Of a stretch of DNA of 64,000 nucleotides, positions 28,472-38,030 are shown in pieces; the first letter of the stretch is position 1, and the number at the start of each line of letters is the position of its first letter. Both the position numbers and the translations under genes were made by a program. Source of the stretch: Mesorhizobium sp. 113-3-3 (lineage in GTDB: Bacteria > Pseudomonadota > Alphaproteobacteria > Rhizobiales > Rhizobiaceae); the NCBI RefSeq assembly GCF_016756495.1, contig NZ_AP023243.1, positions 2,918,501-2,982,500 on the forward strand. The letters run 5' to 3'. The notes under the pieces were generated by a model that worked only from the letters and a program-made list of their open reading frames with translations, was not told where the DNA came from and ran no database searches.

Positions 28472-30118
28472 CTACCCCTTGCGCTTCTCCACCTCCGCCT
28501 TCCTCAGCAGGAACCGCTGGATCTTGCCGCTCGGCGTCTTCGGCAATTCGGCGACGAAATCGATTTCGCGCGGATAGGCGTGGGCGGACAGCCGTTTGCG
28601 GACGTGTTGCGCCAGTTCCTCGGCCAGTTCCGGGCTGCCCTGGTAGGCGGAAGCCAGGATGACGAAGGCCTTGACGATTTCGGTGCGCTGCGGGTCGGGC
28701 ACGCCGACCACGGCCGCCTCGTTGACCGCGGGGTGTTCGATGAGCGCGCTTTCGACATCGAACGGGCCGATGCGGTAGCCGGACGAGGTGATGACATCGT
28801 CGGCGCGGCCGATGAAGGAGACCGAGCCGTCGGGCTCGTATTCCACCGTGTCGCCGGTACGGTAATAGCCGCCCGCGATCGCCGGCGTCTCGGCCTGGTG
28901 ATAGCCGTCGAACCAGCGCAGCGGTGAATTGGCGATGTCGACGGCAAGGATGCCGGGCTGGTTGGGGCCGAGTTCGTTGCCTTCGTCGTCCAGCACCACC
29001 ATGCGGTAGCCCGGCATGGCAAAGCCGGCGGAGCCCGCGCGCACAGTATGTGAAAGCCCATGATGGTTGTTGACCATCATGCCGTTTTCGGTCTGGCCGT
29101 AATGATCGTGGATGGGCGCATTGAGGTGAGCGTCGAACCAGCGGATGACTTCCGGGTTCAGCGGCTCGCCGGCGCTGCTCACAACACGCAGCCGGCCCTT
29201 GATGCGGGCGGCGGCCTCGGGCCCTTCGGCGAGCAGCAGGCGGAAGGCGGTGGGCGAGCCGGCGAGGCTGGTGACGCCGAGCCGCTCGATGATTTCGTAG
29301 GTGCTTTTGGCCGTGAAGGCACCCTCGTTGAAGGTGGTGGCGATGCCGAGCATCAGGGGCCCCGTGATGGCGTAATAGAGGCCGTAGGCCCAGCCGGGAT
29401 CGGCGATGTTCCAGAAGACGTCGTCGGGGCGCAGCCCGATGGCGTCACGCATATAGGCGCCGAAGGCGAGCAGCGCGCTGAGCGGCACCGGCACGCCTTT
29501 GGGCAGGCCTGTCGTTCCCGATGTCGACATCATCATGAACAGGTCGTCGCCCTTGCGCATGACGGGTTCGCAATCGGGCGAGGCAGAGGCAAGGGCGGCG
29601 CGGAAGTCGATGTCGCCTTGAGGCAAGGCATCGCCGGGGCCGAGAATGGTCGCCACGCGCGGGCAGTTCTCGATCTCGTCGAGCTTGCCGCGATTGGCCG
29701 GATTGGTCACCACCAGCCTGGCGCCGCTGTAGCCGAGGCGGTGTTCGATCGCCTTCGGGCCGAAGGCGGTGAACAGCGGCTGGTAGACGGCGCCGATGCG
29801 CCATGTGCCGAGGATAAGCGCTATGAGCTCGGAAATGCGCGGCAGCATGCCGGCGACGACATCGCCGGGGCCGACGCCAACATCCCTGAGCAGGTTGGCG
29901 ACGCGGCCCGACATATCAGCGAGGTCGTCGAAGCTGAATTCGCGCAACGCGCCGCCGGCGGAGATCGCGCGCAGCGCCAGCCGGTTCTGACCGGTGTAAC
30001 GGCCGCAGCACTCGACATAGGCGTTGATGCCGGTCGCCGGGTCGCCGTCGAGCCTGGCGATCTCATCCTCGATGCGAAAGGCCGCAACGGCGTCCTCATA
30101 GCGCGGCAAGCCGGTCAT
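28472..30118 (-). CDS. AMP-binding acyl-CoA synthetase
   Basis: Acid-CoA ligase of the ANL superfamily (548 aa), related to acetyl-CoA and medium-chain acyl-CoA synthetases. The P-loop-like motif STSGTTGLPKG is near residue 175, HYGQTENGM marks the A5 region, YRTGDTVEYEPDG the hinge region, and the catalytic lysine is in LPKTPSGKIQR near the C-terminus. The ATG at 30118 is preceded by GGGAGGACTGAC. It activates an unknown carboxylic acid with ATP and CoA. It is divergent from the serine hydrolase gene. A fragment of a related gene's C-terminus survives at 21131-21265. Confidence 0.93.
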   Translation of the reverse strand: MTGLPRYEDAVAAFRIEDEIARLDGDPATGINAYVECCGRYTGQNRLALRAISAGGALREFSFDDLADMSGRVANLLRDVGVGPGDVVAGMLPRISELIALILGTWRIGAVYQPLFTAFGPKAIEHRLGYSGARLVVTNPANRGKLDEIENCPRVATILGPGDALPQGDIDFRAALASASPDCEPVMRKGDDLFMMMSTSGTTGLPKGVPVPLSALLAFGAYMRDAIGLRPDDVFWNIADPGWAYGLYYAITGPLMLGIATTFNEGAFTAKSTYEIIERLGVTSLAGSPTAFRLLLAEGPEAAARIKGRLRVVSSAGEPLNPEVIRWFDAHLNAPIHDHYGQTENGMMVNNHHGLSHTVRAGSAGFAMPGYRMVVLDDEGNELGPNQPGILAVDIANSPLRWFDGYHQAETPAIAGGYYRTGDTVEYEPDGSVSFIGRADDVITSSGYRIGPFDVESALIEHPAVNEAAVVGVPDPQRTEIVKAFVILASAYQGSPELAEELAQHVRKRLSAHAYPREIDFVAELPKTPSGKIQRFLLRKAEVEKRKG

Positions 30119-30283
30119 GTCAGTCCTCCCTGGCGGCGCCCATCTCCCCATGGAGCGCCATCATCCGTCAGATTGCCTGAAATCGTTGTGATGGTCGATT
30201 GCGACGAAGGTGGGGGCAGGCATTGGCCTCGTCCGCACCGGCCTGTATCATGGCCGGGTGAATGCAGTAGAGGAGGCTCGGGC

Positions 30284-31840
30284 ATGCGGCTGGATCGGAA
30301 CCTCTGCCATTGGCGACTCTGGACCTTCATCGCCGTCCTGGCGCTTTGGCCGCAGGCGGCGCCTGCCGACACCATCACGCCCGAGCGCATCGCCGCTGCC
30401 CTGCCGAAGCTCGAAGCGCTCGCCGAAGCCGTGGTCAAGGACGGTGCCGTTCCCGGTCTCGCCATCGCGGTGGTGCATGACGATGACGTGGTCTTCCTCA
30501 AAGGTTTCGGCCATCGCGAGGCCGGCAAGCCGGAGGCGGTCGACGCCGACACGGTGTTCCAGATCGCCTCGCTTTCCAAGCCGGTCTCCGCCACCGTCGT
30601 GGCGGCGCTGGTCAGCGACGGGATCGTGTCCTGGGATTCGAAGATCGCCGACCTCGATCCGGCCTTCCGGCTGGCCGACCCCTATCCGACCAGCCAACTC
30701 ACCATACGCGACCTGTTTTCGCACCGCAGCGGACTGCCCGGCACCGCCGGAGACGACCTCGAGGACATAGGCTACGACCGCGCCGAGATCCTGCATCGCC
30801 TGCGCTTCGTGCAGCCATCGTCGAGCTTCCGTGCCGGCTACTCCTACAGCAATTTCGGACTGACCGAGGGCGCCGTCGCGGCCGCCATGCCGACTGGCAA
30901 GCCCTGGGAGGAGGTCGCCGAGGAGAAGCTCTACCGTCCGCTTGGCATGGCCTCGACCAGTTCGCGTCATTCGGACTTCGTCAAGCGCGCCGATCGTGCC
31001 GCGCTGCACATCATGGTCGATGGCGCCTGGGCCGCCAGGATAGAGCGCAATCCGGACGCGCAGGCGCCCGCCGGCGGCGTCAGCTCCACCGCGCGCGATC
31101 TCTCGCAATGGGTGCGCCTCATCCTCGGCAACGGGGTCTATGCCGGCAGGACGCTGATATCAGCCGATGCGTTGGATCAGACGCATGTGCCGCTGATGAC
31201 ACGCGGCAAGAACCCTGTCTCCGGCGGCGAATCCTTCTACGGCCTCGGCTGGAATGTCGAATTCGGCCGCCATGGCCTGAGCTGGGGCCATGCCGGCGCC
31301 TTCAGCGTCGGCGCACGCACGCTGGTGACGATCTTCCCGCGGGAGAAGCTTGGCATCGTCATCATCGCCAACGCCTTCCCGACAGGCGTGCCGGAAGGGC
31401 TGTCCGACAGTTTTGCAGACCTCGTTTTCGAGGGGGCGGTCCAGAAAGACTGGGTCAAGGCATGGAACGGCATCTATGCCGGAATGTTCGGCCCGGCGGT
31501 CGACGCGGCCAAGGCCACCTATGCCGCGCCGCCATCTCCGGCAAGGCCGGCCCGTCCGGCAAACGCCTATGCCGGCCGCTACACCAACGACTTCTTCGGC
31601 AATGCTACCGTGGCGAATGCGGGAGAGGGGCTTGTGCTCAAGGTCGGCCCGACCGGCGCCCGGTCCTATTCCCTGGCGCATTTCGACGGCGACCTTTTCC
31701 TGACCTTCCCCGATGCCGAGACACCGGACAGGCCAACCGGCGTGAGCTTCGTCGTCGGCCCCGACGGCAAGGCATCGGCCATGACCATAGGCTTCCTCGA
31801 CGACAATCATCTGGGCACACTGCGGCGGGTGGGTGACTAG
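30284..31840 (+). CDS. Exported serine hydrolase, beta-lactamase/class C family
   Basis: 518-aa secreted or periplasmic serine hydrolase. The start is at the ATG after GAGGAGGCTCGGGC. A signal peptide (LWTFIAVLALWPQAAPA) is followed by the penicillin-binding/class C fold with SLSK (SxxK motif, Ser96 and Lys99), YSN (188-190) and a final WGHAGAF in place of KTG. The C-terminal ~120 residues form an extra domain like those of EstB/CubicO-type esterases. The substrate may be a D-amino peptide, ester or beta-lactam. The much longer open frame upstream is antisense to the acyl-CoA synthetase and is not part of the gene. Confidence 0.88.
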   Translation: MRLDRNLCHWRLWTFIAVLALWPQAAPADTITPERIAAALPKLEALAEAVVKDGAVPGLAIAVVHDDDVVFLKGFGHREAGKPEAVDADTVFQIASLSKPVSATVVAALVSDGIVSWDSKIADLDPAFRLADPYPTSQLTIRDLFSHRSGLPGTAGDDLEDIGYDRAEILHRLRFVQPSSSFRAGYSYSNFGLTEGAVAAAMPTGKPWEEVAEEKLYRPLGMASTSSRHSDFVKRADRAALHIMVDGAWAARIERNPDAQAPAGGVSSTARDLSQWVRLILGNGVYAGRTLISADALDQTHVPLMTRGKNPVSGGESFYGLGWNVEFGRHGLSWGHAGAFSVGARTLVTIFPREKLGIVIIANAFPTGVPEGLSDSFADLVFEGAVQKDWVKAWNGIYAGMFGPAVDAAKATYAAPPSPARPARPANAYAGRYTNDFFGNATVANAGEGLVLKVGPTGARSYSLAHFDGDLFLTFPDAETPDRPTGVSFVVGPDGKASAMTIGFLDDNHLGTLRRVGD

Positions 31841-31901
31841 GGGCTGACGGGGGCAACAAACGGCGGCCGGCCGCACGTCTTGTGCCGCACTTGCAAGATT
31901 T

Positions 31902-32861
31902 CTACGCCACGCGTGGTTGAGCTGATCTGGGTTTGACCACGGTGGCGAGTATGATGCCGACGACAATGAAGGCCGCACCGACCAGATCGTAATCGTGCAA
32001 GTCCTCGCCGAGCAGCAGATAGGCGAGCATGGCGACGAACACCGTCTGCAGGTAGAGCAGCATGCTCGCCCGGCTCGCGCCGAGCGTTTCCACGCTCTTG
32101 TTGTAGAGATAGTACATCAAGGCACCGCCCGGACCTGCCAGATAGGTGAGCGCGAGAATGCTGTGGACGTTCATGGCGGAGCGTTCGTCGTTGAACAATT
32201 CCCACATATGGAAAGGCAAGGCGACCAGCGCACCGGCGCCGAGCAGCAGCACGACCATCGGCAGGAGTTCGATGCCGAATTTGGCACGCCGCAAAAGCAC
32301 GGTGTAGAGGCCCCAGCAGAACGCGCTGCCGACAATCCAGAGCTCGCCGGCGTTGAACTTGAGTTGCAGCAGGGCCGTCAGGTTCCCGTGGGCAACGATG
32401 AAACTCATCCCGGCGAGCGCAACCAGCGCGCCAAGCGACTTCCACAGCCCGAGCGGTTCGCCAAGCACGAGACGGGCGAGCACCATCGTCATGACCGGCG
32501 ACAGCGCCATGATGATGCCGGCCGTGGTGGCATCGGTGTCGTTGAGGCCATGGTAGATCATACCCTGGCATAGTGTGAGGCCGATCGCCCCCACGGCGAC
32601 GACCTCCACGGCGCGCGTTCGCAAAAGCCCGATCATCGCGTCGTGATGGCGGTGCACAATCGGCAGCAGGATGGCGCAAGCAAGCGTCAGCCGCCAAAAG
32701 CAGAGGCCCCAGGGCGGCATTTCAGGCGCCACCCATTTGGCCGCGATATAGACACCAGCCGAAAGCAGCCAGCACAGGACGGCGGCCGGATAGCCGGTCA
32801 CGGAGGATACGGGGCCGACCGCGGGTTGCGCGGCTTGATGCGCTATCGGCACTGCCTGCAT
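31902..32861 (-). CDS. DMT-family (EamA) transporter
   Basis: Inner-membrane transporter of 319 aa with about ten hydrophobic segments, arranged as two EamA repeats. The C-terminal repeat includes ALVALAGMSFIVAHG-like and ATYLL-type helices typical of drug/metabolite exporters. A strong GAGGAGG lies before the ATG. It starts 12 bases after the stop of the upstream membrane-anchored hypothetical gene on the same strand, so the two are likely an operon. Substrate unknown. Confidence 0.88.
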   Translation of the reverse strand: MQAVPIAHQAAQPAVGPVSSVTGYPAAVLCWLLSAGVYIAAKWVAPEMPPWGLCFWRLTLACAILLPIVHRHHDAMIGLLRTRAVEVVAVGAIGLTLCQGMIYHGLNDTDATTAGIIMALSPVMTMVLARLVLGEPLGLWKSLGALVALAGMSFIVAHGNLTALLQLKFNAGELWIVGSAFCWGLYTVLLRRAKFGIELLPMVVLLLGAGALVALPFHMWELFNDERSAMNVHSILALTYLAGPGGALMYYLYNKSVETLGASRASMLLYLQTVFVAMLAYLLLGEDLHDYDLVGAAFIVVGIILATVVKPRSAQPRVA

Positions 32862-32873
32862 GTCATGTCCTCC

Positions 32874-33809
32874 TCAGGACGCGGGGTTGAACTGGAGCAG
32901 CTTGAAGCAGTCGCCGCCGCCCGACTTCGCCTGCGACAACACCGGTTTCGACCGTTCAATCCATTCCTGCTGCGACCTGGCATCGGCCTCGATCGCATCG
33001 ACCGGGGCCGCGCCGACGAAGCCGCGGCCTTGGCTGAACAGCCAGCAGGCGCGGGCCAGATGCCGCCTGGAGCGCTGGCGCAGCAGGTCGGCATCGTAGA
33101 AGATGTCGAGCACCTCCTGCTTGACCCGGCGTTCCTTTTCAGGATCGGCGACCGCTGCCTCCGCCGGATCGCCGCCGATCGTGTCGCGCAGGTCCTTGTA
33201 GTCGAGGGTGAGCTGGGTCGTGGCGTATTTGATCTCGCTCTCGTCGCGCACGATGTCGAACCACAGCCTGGAATCGAGCTCGTTGACGACGAAAGAGGAT
33301 TCGAAATCGCGCGACAAGTTCAGCACCTCGAAGTCCGCGAGATCGACGTCGCGCTCGACCAGCAGGATCCTGGCCGCCTGTTTGCCGAGCTCTGTTCCCT
33401 GGAGGCTGACGGCGGTGTTCTTGCCGCCGAGATGGGGATCGAGATAGGGCCCGCCTTCATCCAAGAGCTCGTCGAATTCTTCCAGCGACTGCATGACAGG
33501 CGCGCCGCGGGCAATGCGCGCGGCGAGCTTGGCCAAAACCTGCTGCAGCTCCGTCTCGCGCCTGCGCTGGTCCTGATAGTTCTGCTGGAAGAAGAAGATG
33601 AACAGCGACACGCCGATGCCGATCAGGATCACGCCCAGCTGTGAAAAGATGTTGCGATAATATTCGAGCAGCTTTTCGCGATGGCGCACGTCGGTGCGCA
33701 CGCTGTGGGCGACGCGAAGATTGACGATCAGCGACAGGATGAGCAGCCCGGCGCCGACCAGGATGAGGCCGCCGATGAGGAGGTAGCCGTGGCCCGTGCT
33801 GAAATCCAT
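32874..33809 (-). CDS. Membrane-anchored hypothetical protein
   Basis: 311 aa from the ATG giving MDFSTGHGYLL. It has two N-terminal membrane segments (YLLIGGLILVGAGLLILSLI and LGVILIGIGVSLFIFFF) and then a long charged cytoplasmic part with helical character (RRETELQQVLAKLAARI). The family is not recognised. It lies 12 bases upstream of a DMT transporter, suggesting co-transcription. The first in-frame ATG is at 33860; I prefer 33809 because the extra 17 residues are not hydrophobic or conserved-looking. Confidence 0.55.
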   Translation of the reverse strand: MDFSTGHGYLLIGGLILVGAGLLILSLIVNLRVAHSVRTDVRHREKLLEYYRNIFSQLGVILIGIGVSLFIFFFQQNYQDQRRRETELQQVLAKLAARIARGAPVMQSLEEFDELLDEGGPYLDPHLGGKNTAVSLQGTELGKQAARILLVERDVDLADFEVLNLSRDFESSFVVNELDSRLWFDIVRDESEIKYATTQLTLDYKDLRDTIGGDPAEAAVADPEKERRVKQEVLDIFYDADLLRQRSRRHLARACWLFSQGRGFVGAAPVDAIEADARSQQEWIERSKPVLSQAKSGGGDCFKLLQFNPAS

Positions 33810-33996
33810 CCGCGTATCCCAAGACCCCAGACTGCGCAGAATAGAGCCATTTTGCTTCAATACCTACGGTTTCGTTGGTGATGGGGTCGATGGCGGCGAG
33901 GTGCCCATTGTGAGCAACGGATCGATGGCCGCATCCCTCTCTTTGTTTGGCGCAATTCCGGACGGAAAACCGTTTCACACTTTTGCTGGAATTGCT

Positions 33997-34890
33997 CTAA
34001 AGGTTCGCCTCGGCGAAGATGCGCGCGGCCCAGTCGAGGAAGACGCGCAGGCGCGGCGAGAGCTGGCGATTCTGCGGGTAGAGCGCCGACAAAGGTGTCG
34101 GCGAGGGCGGATAGCCGCCCAGCACCTCGACCAGCGTACCCTGAGCAAGGTCCTTCTCGAAGCGATAGCGCGGCGCCTGGATGAGGCCGAGGCCGAGCCG
34201 GGCGAGGTCCGCGGCGGTGTCGGAATTGTTGGCGGCGACGCGGGCCGGCAGCCTGATCTCGCGGGTCTTGCCGCCGACGGTGAATTCGAAGGGCAGCACC
34301 TCGCCGGTGCGCGACGAGACGAAGCCGACCGCCTGGTGGCCGTCAAGCGCGTCGGGGGAGGCGGGTATGCCGTGGCGAGAGAGATAGACAGGGCTGGCGC
34401 AGGTCATCTCGCGGATCATCCCCAGCCGGCGCATGATCATGCCGCTGTCGGGCGGCTCGCCGACGCGGATGACGCAATCGACGCCCTCGCGCACCAGGTC
34501 GACCAGCCGGTCGCTCTGGCCGATCTGCAGGTCGATGCGGGGAAAGCGGGCGAGGAATTCCGGCAGGCGCGGCAGCAGGAAGGTGCGGGTGAGCAGCGTG
34601 CTGGCGTCGATGCGCAGCAGGCCGAAGGGCTCGGCGTTGCGGAAGGCGGCCTCGGCATCCTCGATCTCGGCCAGGATCGACAGGCAGCGCCGGTAATAGG
34701 CCTCGCCGTCCTGCGTGGCGTTCACCTGCCGCGTCGTGCGCTCCAAAAGCCGCGCGCCGAGATGTTCTTCGAGCCGGCGGATCGCTTCCGTTGCGGTTGA
34801 CCTGGGAAGGCCGAGATCGGCGGCGGCAGCGGTGAAACTGCGCCGCTCCAGCACGCGAACGAAGAGCCGCATCGTATCCAGGCGATCCAT
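33997..34890 (-). CDS. LysR-family transcriptional regulator
   Basis: 297-aa LysR regulator with the N-terminal winged helix (FVRVLERRSFTAAAADLGLP, then RSTATEAIRRLEEHLGARLL) and a C-terminal periplasmic-binding-like effector domain. It is divergent from the SDR-SDR-tautomerase genes with 103 bases between the starts, the classic arrangement in which a LysR protein controls its neighbour. The effector is unknown. I could not assign a clear T-N11-A site. Confidence 0.93.
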   Translation of the reverse strand: MDRLDTMRLFVRVLERRSFTAAAADLGLPRSTATEAIRRLEEHLGARLLERTTRQVNATQDGEAYYRRCLSILAEIEDAEAAFRNAEPFGLLRIDASTLLTRTFLLPRLPEFLARFPRIDLQIGQSDRLVDLVREGVDCVIRVGEPPDSGMIMRRLGMIREMTCASPVYLSRHGIPASPDALDGHQAVGFVSSRTGEVLPFEFTVGGKTREIRLPARVAANNSDTAADLARLGLGLIQAPRYRFEKDLAQGTLVEVLGGYPPSPTPLSALYPQNRQLSPRLRVFLDWAARIFAEANL

Positions 34891-34993
34891 GCTCTTTGTT
34901 CGCAGTTTCCGAATAGTGATGTCAAGAGGCGGCCGATTATCCGGCGGATGGCTGCATCTATATCCGTGTCACCAGCAAAACGGAGCGACTTCC

Positions 34994-35743
34994 ATGACAG
35001 ACCGGCAGACAGACCCAACCAGAACCGCGATCGTGACCGGCGCCTCCAAGGGCATCGGTGCTGCGATCGCGCAGCGGCTTGCCCGCGACGGCATCGCCGT
35101 CGTCGTCAACTATGCGCGGGGCCAGGCCGAGGCCGAGGCGGTGGTCGGCGCGATCGAGGCCGAAGGCGGCAAGGCGATCGCCGTGCAGGCCGACATCGCC
35201 GACCCCGCAGGCATCGCCACACTGTTCGATGCCGGCGAGAAGGCGCTCGGCGGCGTCGACATATTGGTCAACAATGCCGGCATCATGAAGCTGTCGCCGA
35301 TCGCCGCGACCGACGATGCCGCCTTCGACACGCAGATCGCGATCAATCTCGGCGGCGTGTTCCGGGGCATGCGCGAAGGCGCAAAACGGCTTCGCGACGG
35401 TGGCCGCATCGTCAATTTCTCCTCGAGCGTCGTCGGCCTCTACCAGCCGGGTTACGGCGTCTATGCCGCCACCAAGGGGGCTGTCGAAGCGATGACGCAT
35501 ATCCTGGCCAAGGAGCTTGGCGCGCGCCGGATCACCGTCAACGCGGTGGCGCCCGGCCCGGTCGAGACCGCGCTGTTCATGGACGGCAAGAGCGCGGCGC
35601 AGATCGAGGCTACGGCCAAGATGATCCCGCTCGGCCGGCTCGGCCAGCCCGAAGACATTGCCGGCGTGGTCGCGTTCCTGGCCGGGCCGGACAGCGGCTG
35701 GGTCAACGGGCAAATCATCCGCGCCAATGGCGGCGTGATCTGA
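34994..35743 (+). CDS. SDR-family NAD(P)-dependent oxidoreductase
   Basis: Short-chain dehydrogenase of 249 aa (classical type). The cofactor motif TGASKGIG is at residues 15-22, NNAG at ~91-94, and the catalytic serine followed by YAATK (Tyr/Lys) at ~155-160; the C-terminus ends RANGGVI. It probably oxidises or reduces a hydroxyl/keto group of an unknown substrate. It is the first gene after the divergent LysR regulator and is followed 11 bases later by a second SDR. Confidence 0.92.
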   Translation: MTDRQTDPTRTAIVTGASKGIGAAIAQRLARDGIAVVVNYARGQAEAEAVVGAIEAEGGKAIAVQADIADPAGIATLFDAGEKALGGVDILVNNAGIMKLSPIAATDDAAFDTQIAINLGGVFRGMREGAKRLRDGGRIVNFSSSVVGLYQPGYGVYAATKGAVEAMTHILAKELGARRITVNAVAPGPVETALFMDGKSAAQIEATAKMIPLGRLGQPEDIAGVVAFLAGPDSGWVNGQIIRANGGVI

Positions 35744-35754
35744 GGGAGGCAATG

Positions 35755-36648
35755 ATGAAGCAGACAATCCTGATCACCGGCGCCTCCAGCGGTTTTGGCG
35801 CCATGACGGCGCGGGCGCTGGCGAGAGCTGGCCACACGGTCTACGCCTCGATGCGCGACCCCTCGGCGCGTGGCGGCGCGGCTGCGGCCGAGATGGAGAC
35901 GCTTGCGCGGGACGAGAACGTTGCGCTCAGGACGATCGCGCTCGACGTCACCTCGGACGCCTCTGCCGAAGGGGCGATCCAGCAGATCCTCGGCGAAGCC
36001 GGCCGGCTCGACGTGCTCATCCACAATGCCGGGCATATGGGGTTCGGGCCGGCCGAGGCGTTCTCGCCAGCGCAGCTGGCGCAGCTCTATGACGTCAATG
36101 TCGTCGGCCCACAGCGCGTCAACCGCGCGGCCCTGCCGCATATGCGCTCCCTCGGCCGAGGCCAGATGATCTGGGTCGGTTCGAGCAGCACGCGCGGCGG
36201 CACTCCTCCCTTCCTGGCGCCCTATTTCGCCGCCAAGGCCGGCATGGATGCGCTGGCGCAGAGCTACGCACTTGAACTCGCCCGCTTCGGCATCGAAACG
36301 ACCATCGTAGTGCCGGGCGCCTTCACCAAGGGCACGGAGCATTTCCACCATGCGGCGGCGCCCGACGATGCCGGGCGCGCCGGCGCCTATTGGTCCGGCC
36401 CCTATGCCGGTGCCGACCAGCAGGCGCTGAAGGGGCTGGCGTCCCTGGAGCCGGCGTATGCCGATCCGGCCGAGGTCGCCGAGGCCATCGTCGAGCTCGT
36501 GGCGATGCCGCACGGCAGCCGTCCGCTGCGTGTCCATGTCGACCCCTCCGACGATGGTGCTGCAATCGTCAACGGCGTTGCCGACCGCGTGCGCGCACAA
36601 CTCCTGGAACGGATCGGCCTCGCCGACCTGCTCCACCCCAGAGCCTGA
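35755..36648 (+). CDS. SDR-family oxidoreductase
   Basis: 297-aa short-chain dehydrogenase, larger than its neighbour. Motifs: TGASSGFG (7-14), HNAGHMGFGP and the catalytic YFAAK. GGGAGG (35744-35749) is correctly spaced for the ATG at 35755; the adjacent ATG at 35752 is too close. It follows the first SDR on the same transcript and precedes a tautomerase by 30 bases. The three genes may work on one small organic compound under LysR control; this is inference from context. Confidence 0.9.
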   Translation: MKQTILITGASSGFGAMTARALARAGHTVYASMRDPSARGGAAAAEMETLARDENVALRTIALDVTSDASAEGAIQQILGEAGRLDVLIHNAGHMGFGPAEAFSPAQLAQLYDVNVVGPQRVNRAALPHMRSLGRGQMIWVGSSSTRGGTPPFLAPYFAAKAGMDALAQSYALELARFGIETTIVVPGAFTKGTEHFHHAAAPDDAGRAGAYWSGPYAGADQQALKGLASLEPAYADPAEVAEAIVELVAMPHGSRPLRVHVDPSDDGAAIVNGVADRVRAQLLERIGLADLLHPRA

Positions 36649-36678
36649 AACCCAACCTCAACAGAAAAGGAAACGATC

Positions 36679-36891
36679 ATGCCATTTGCCAACATCAAGC
36701 TGCCGCAGGCCGCACTCTCCAAGGCACAGAAGGAAGACCTCATCCATCGGACCACCGCCATGTTCGTTGACTTTTTCGGCGAAGGCGTGCGGCCCACCAC
36801 GATGGTGCTGGTGGAGGAGATCGCCGACGGCGGCTATGGCCGCGCCGACGAGGTGTCCGTCATACCTGAAGCCTATCGCGCGAAGGAGTAG
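36679..36891 (+). CDS. 4-oxalocrotonate tautomerase family protein
   Basis: 70-aa protein starting Met-Pro-Phe-Ala. After removal of Met, the N-terminal proline would be the catalytic base of the tautomerase superfamily. The pattern LPQAALSKAQKEDLIHR and PTTMVLVEEI matches 4-OT subunits, which normally form hexamers. It is the last gene of the SDR-SDR-tautomerase cluster. The substrate is not known; similar proteins isomerise enol-keto compounds in aromatic catabolism. Confidence 0.88.
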   Translation: MPFANIKLPQAALSKAQKEDLIHRTTAMFVDFFGEGVRPTTMVLVEEIADGGYGRADEVSVIPEAYRAKE

Positions 36892-36957
36892 GTAGGAGCG
36901 ACCCTTGCCGCGGGCGACCGGGAGCGAGGAACCCAGATCCAGATAGGTCTGCGCCAG

Positions 36958-37106
36958 GACCCCCACCCGGACCTTCGGTCCGACCTCCCCACAAGGGGGA
37001 GGTAGGGAGCCTGCCTTTCCACGTCTCTACAGGTGCGGACGGGTGGGCACTTCCTCACCCTCCCCCTTGTGGGGAGGGTCGCTGCGCAGCAGCGGGGTGG
37101 GGGGCA
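36958..37106. repeat. Paired GC-rich palindromic repeats
   Basis: The stretch contains ACCTCCCCACAAGGGGGAGGT-type palindromes in opposite orientations near 36987-37010 and 37067-37082, the second followed by TCGCTGCGCAGCAGCGGGG and GTGGGGGG. The second unit recurs at 57424-57472 with only a few differences. This is a dispersed REP-like element between the tautomerase and the LysR gene. Confidence 0.7.
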
Positions 37107-37118
37107 GCGCGGCGCTGC

Positions 37119-38030
37119 TCAGTCCCTCCTGGCCATCCCCACCCAGTCAGCCGCGACCTCGGCAAACAGCCAGTCGCGAAACGCCCTGACCTTCTTCTGG
37201 CGCAGCGCGCCGTCGGGATAGACGAGGTGGTAGCTGGCCGCCGATCTCAGCGCCAGCTCGAAGGGACGCACCAACCGCCCCGATGCCAGGTCGGCCGAGA
37301 CCAGCGCGCTGCGGCCGAGCAGCACGCCTTCGCCATGCACGGCGGCCTCGACGGCGAAGGTGGCGGAATCGAAGCGCACGCCGCGTTTGGGGTCGATGCC
37401 CTCGACGCCGGCCTGTTGCAGCCATGTGGCCCAGTCGATGCGAAAGGCGTCGTGGATCAATTTGTGGTGCCTGAGGTCCCCGGGCACGCGCAGCGGATGT
37501 TCGCCTTGCAGCAGCTCCGGGCTGCAGACGGGGAAGACCTCCTCGTCGGCGAGAAATTCCGCCGTCACGCCGGTATAGCCGCCCTTGCCGTAGCGGATGG
37601 CGATGTCGATGCCGTCGCTAACGAAATCGGCCAGCACGCCCGAGGTCGCCAGCCGCACGTCGATATCGGCATTGGCGCGGTGGAAGCGATGCAGCCTCGG
37701 CACCAGCCAGCGGCCGGCGAAACCATCCGATGTGGAGACGTTCAGGATGCGCGTCGAGCGGTCGGGCGTGGCGGCGATGGTGGCGGCGGCGATCTGGTCC
37801 AGCGCCTTGCCGACCTCCACCGCGTAGGCCGCACCGACGGCGGTCAGGCGCACGGATCGCGTTCCCCGGTCGAACAGCTGGATGCCGAGCCTGTCCTCGA
37901 TGTTGCGGATGGCCCGGCTGACCGCGCCATGGGTGAGGTTGAGCTCCTCCGCCGCCCTGGAGAAGCTCAGATGCCTGGCGGCGGCGTCGAAGGCGGGCAA
38001 GGCGGTGAGGGGCGGCAGTCTGCGCGGCAT
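37119..38030 (-). CDS. LysR-family regulator, GcvA-like
   Basis: 303-aa LysR protein. The N-terminal helix-turn-helix reads LTALPAFDAAARHLSFSRAA and LNLTHGAVSRAIRNIEDRLG, characteristic of the GcvA/AmpR subgroup, followed by an effector domain with FHRANADIDVRLAT. I chose the ATG at 38030 (MPRRLPPLTAL); 13 upstream in-frame codons are not family-like. It is divergent from the DUF1127 gene across 213 bases. Targets unknown. Confidence 0.92.
   Translation of the reverse strand: MPRRLPPLTALPAFDAAARHLSFSRAAEELNLTHGAVSRAIRNIEDRLGIQLFDRGTRSVRLTAVGAAYAVEVGKALDQIAAATIAATPDRSTRILNVSTSDGFAGRWLVPRLHRFHRANADIDVRLATSGVLADFVSDGIDIAIRYGKGGYTGVTAEFLADEEVFPVCSPELLQGEHPLRVPGDLRHHKLIHDAFRIDWATWLQQAGVEGIDPKRGVRFDSATFAVEAAVHGEGVLLGRSALVSADLASGRLVRPFELALRSAASYHLVYPDGALRQKKVRAFRDWLFAEVAADWVGMARRD

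Noticed and set aside
29060..30283. Long plus-strand open frame merging into the serine hydrolase
   Set aside because: It is antisense to the acyl-CoA synthetase, which has clear motifs. The hydrolase has its own ribosome binding site and signal peptide at 30284.
34948..35751. Plus-strand frame open upstream of the second SDR
   Set aside because: It overlaps the first SDR in a different frame; the second SDR starts at 35755 with GGGAGG correctly spaced.
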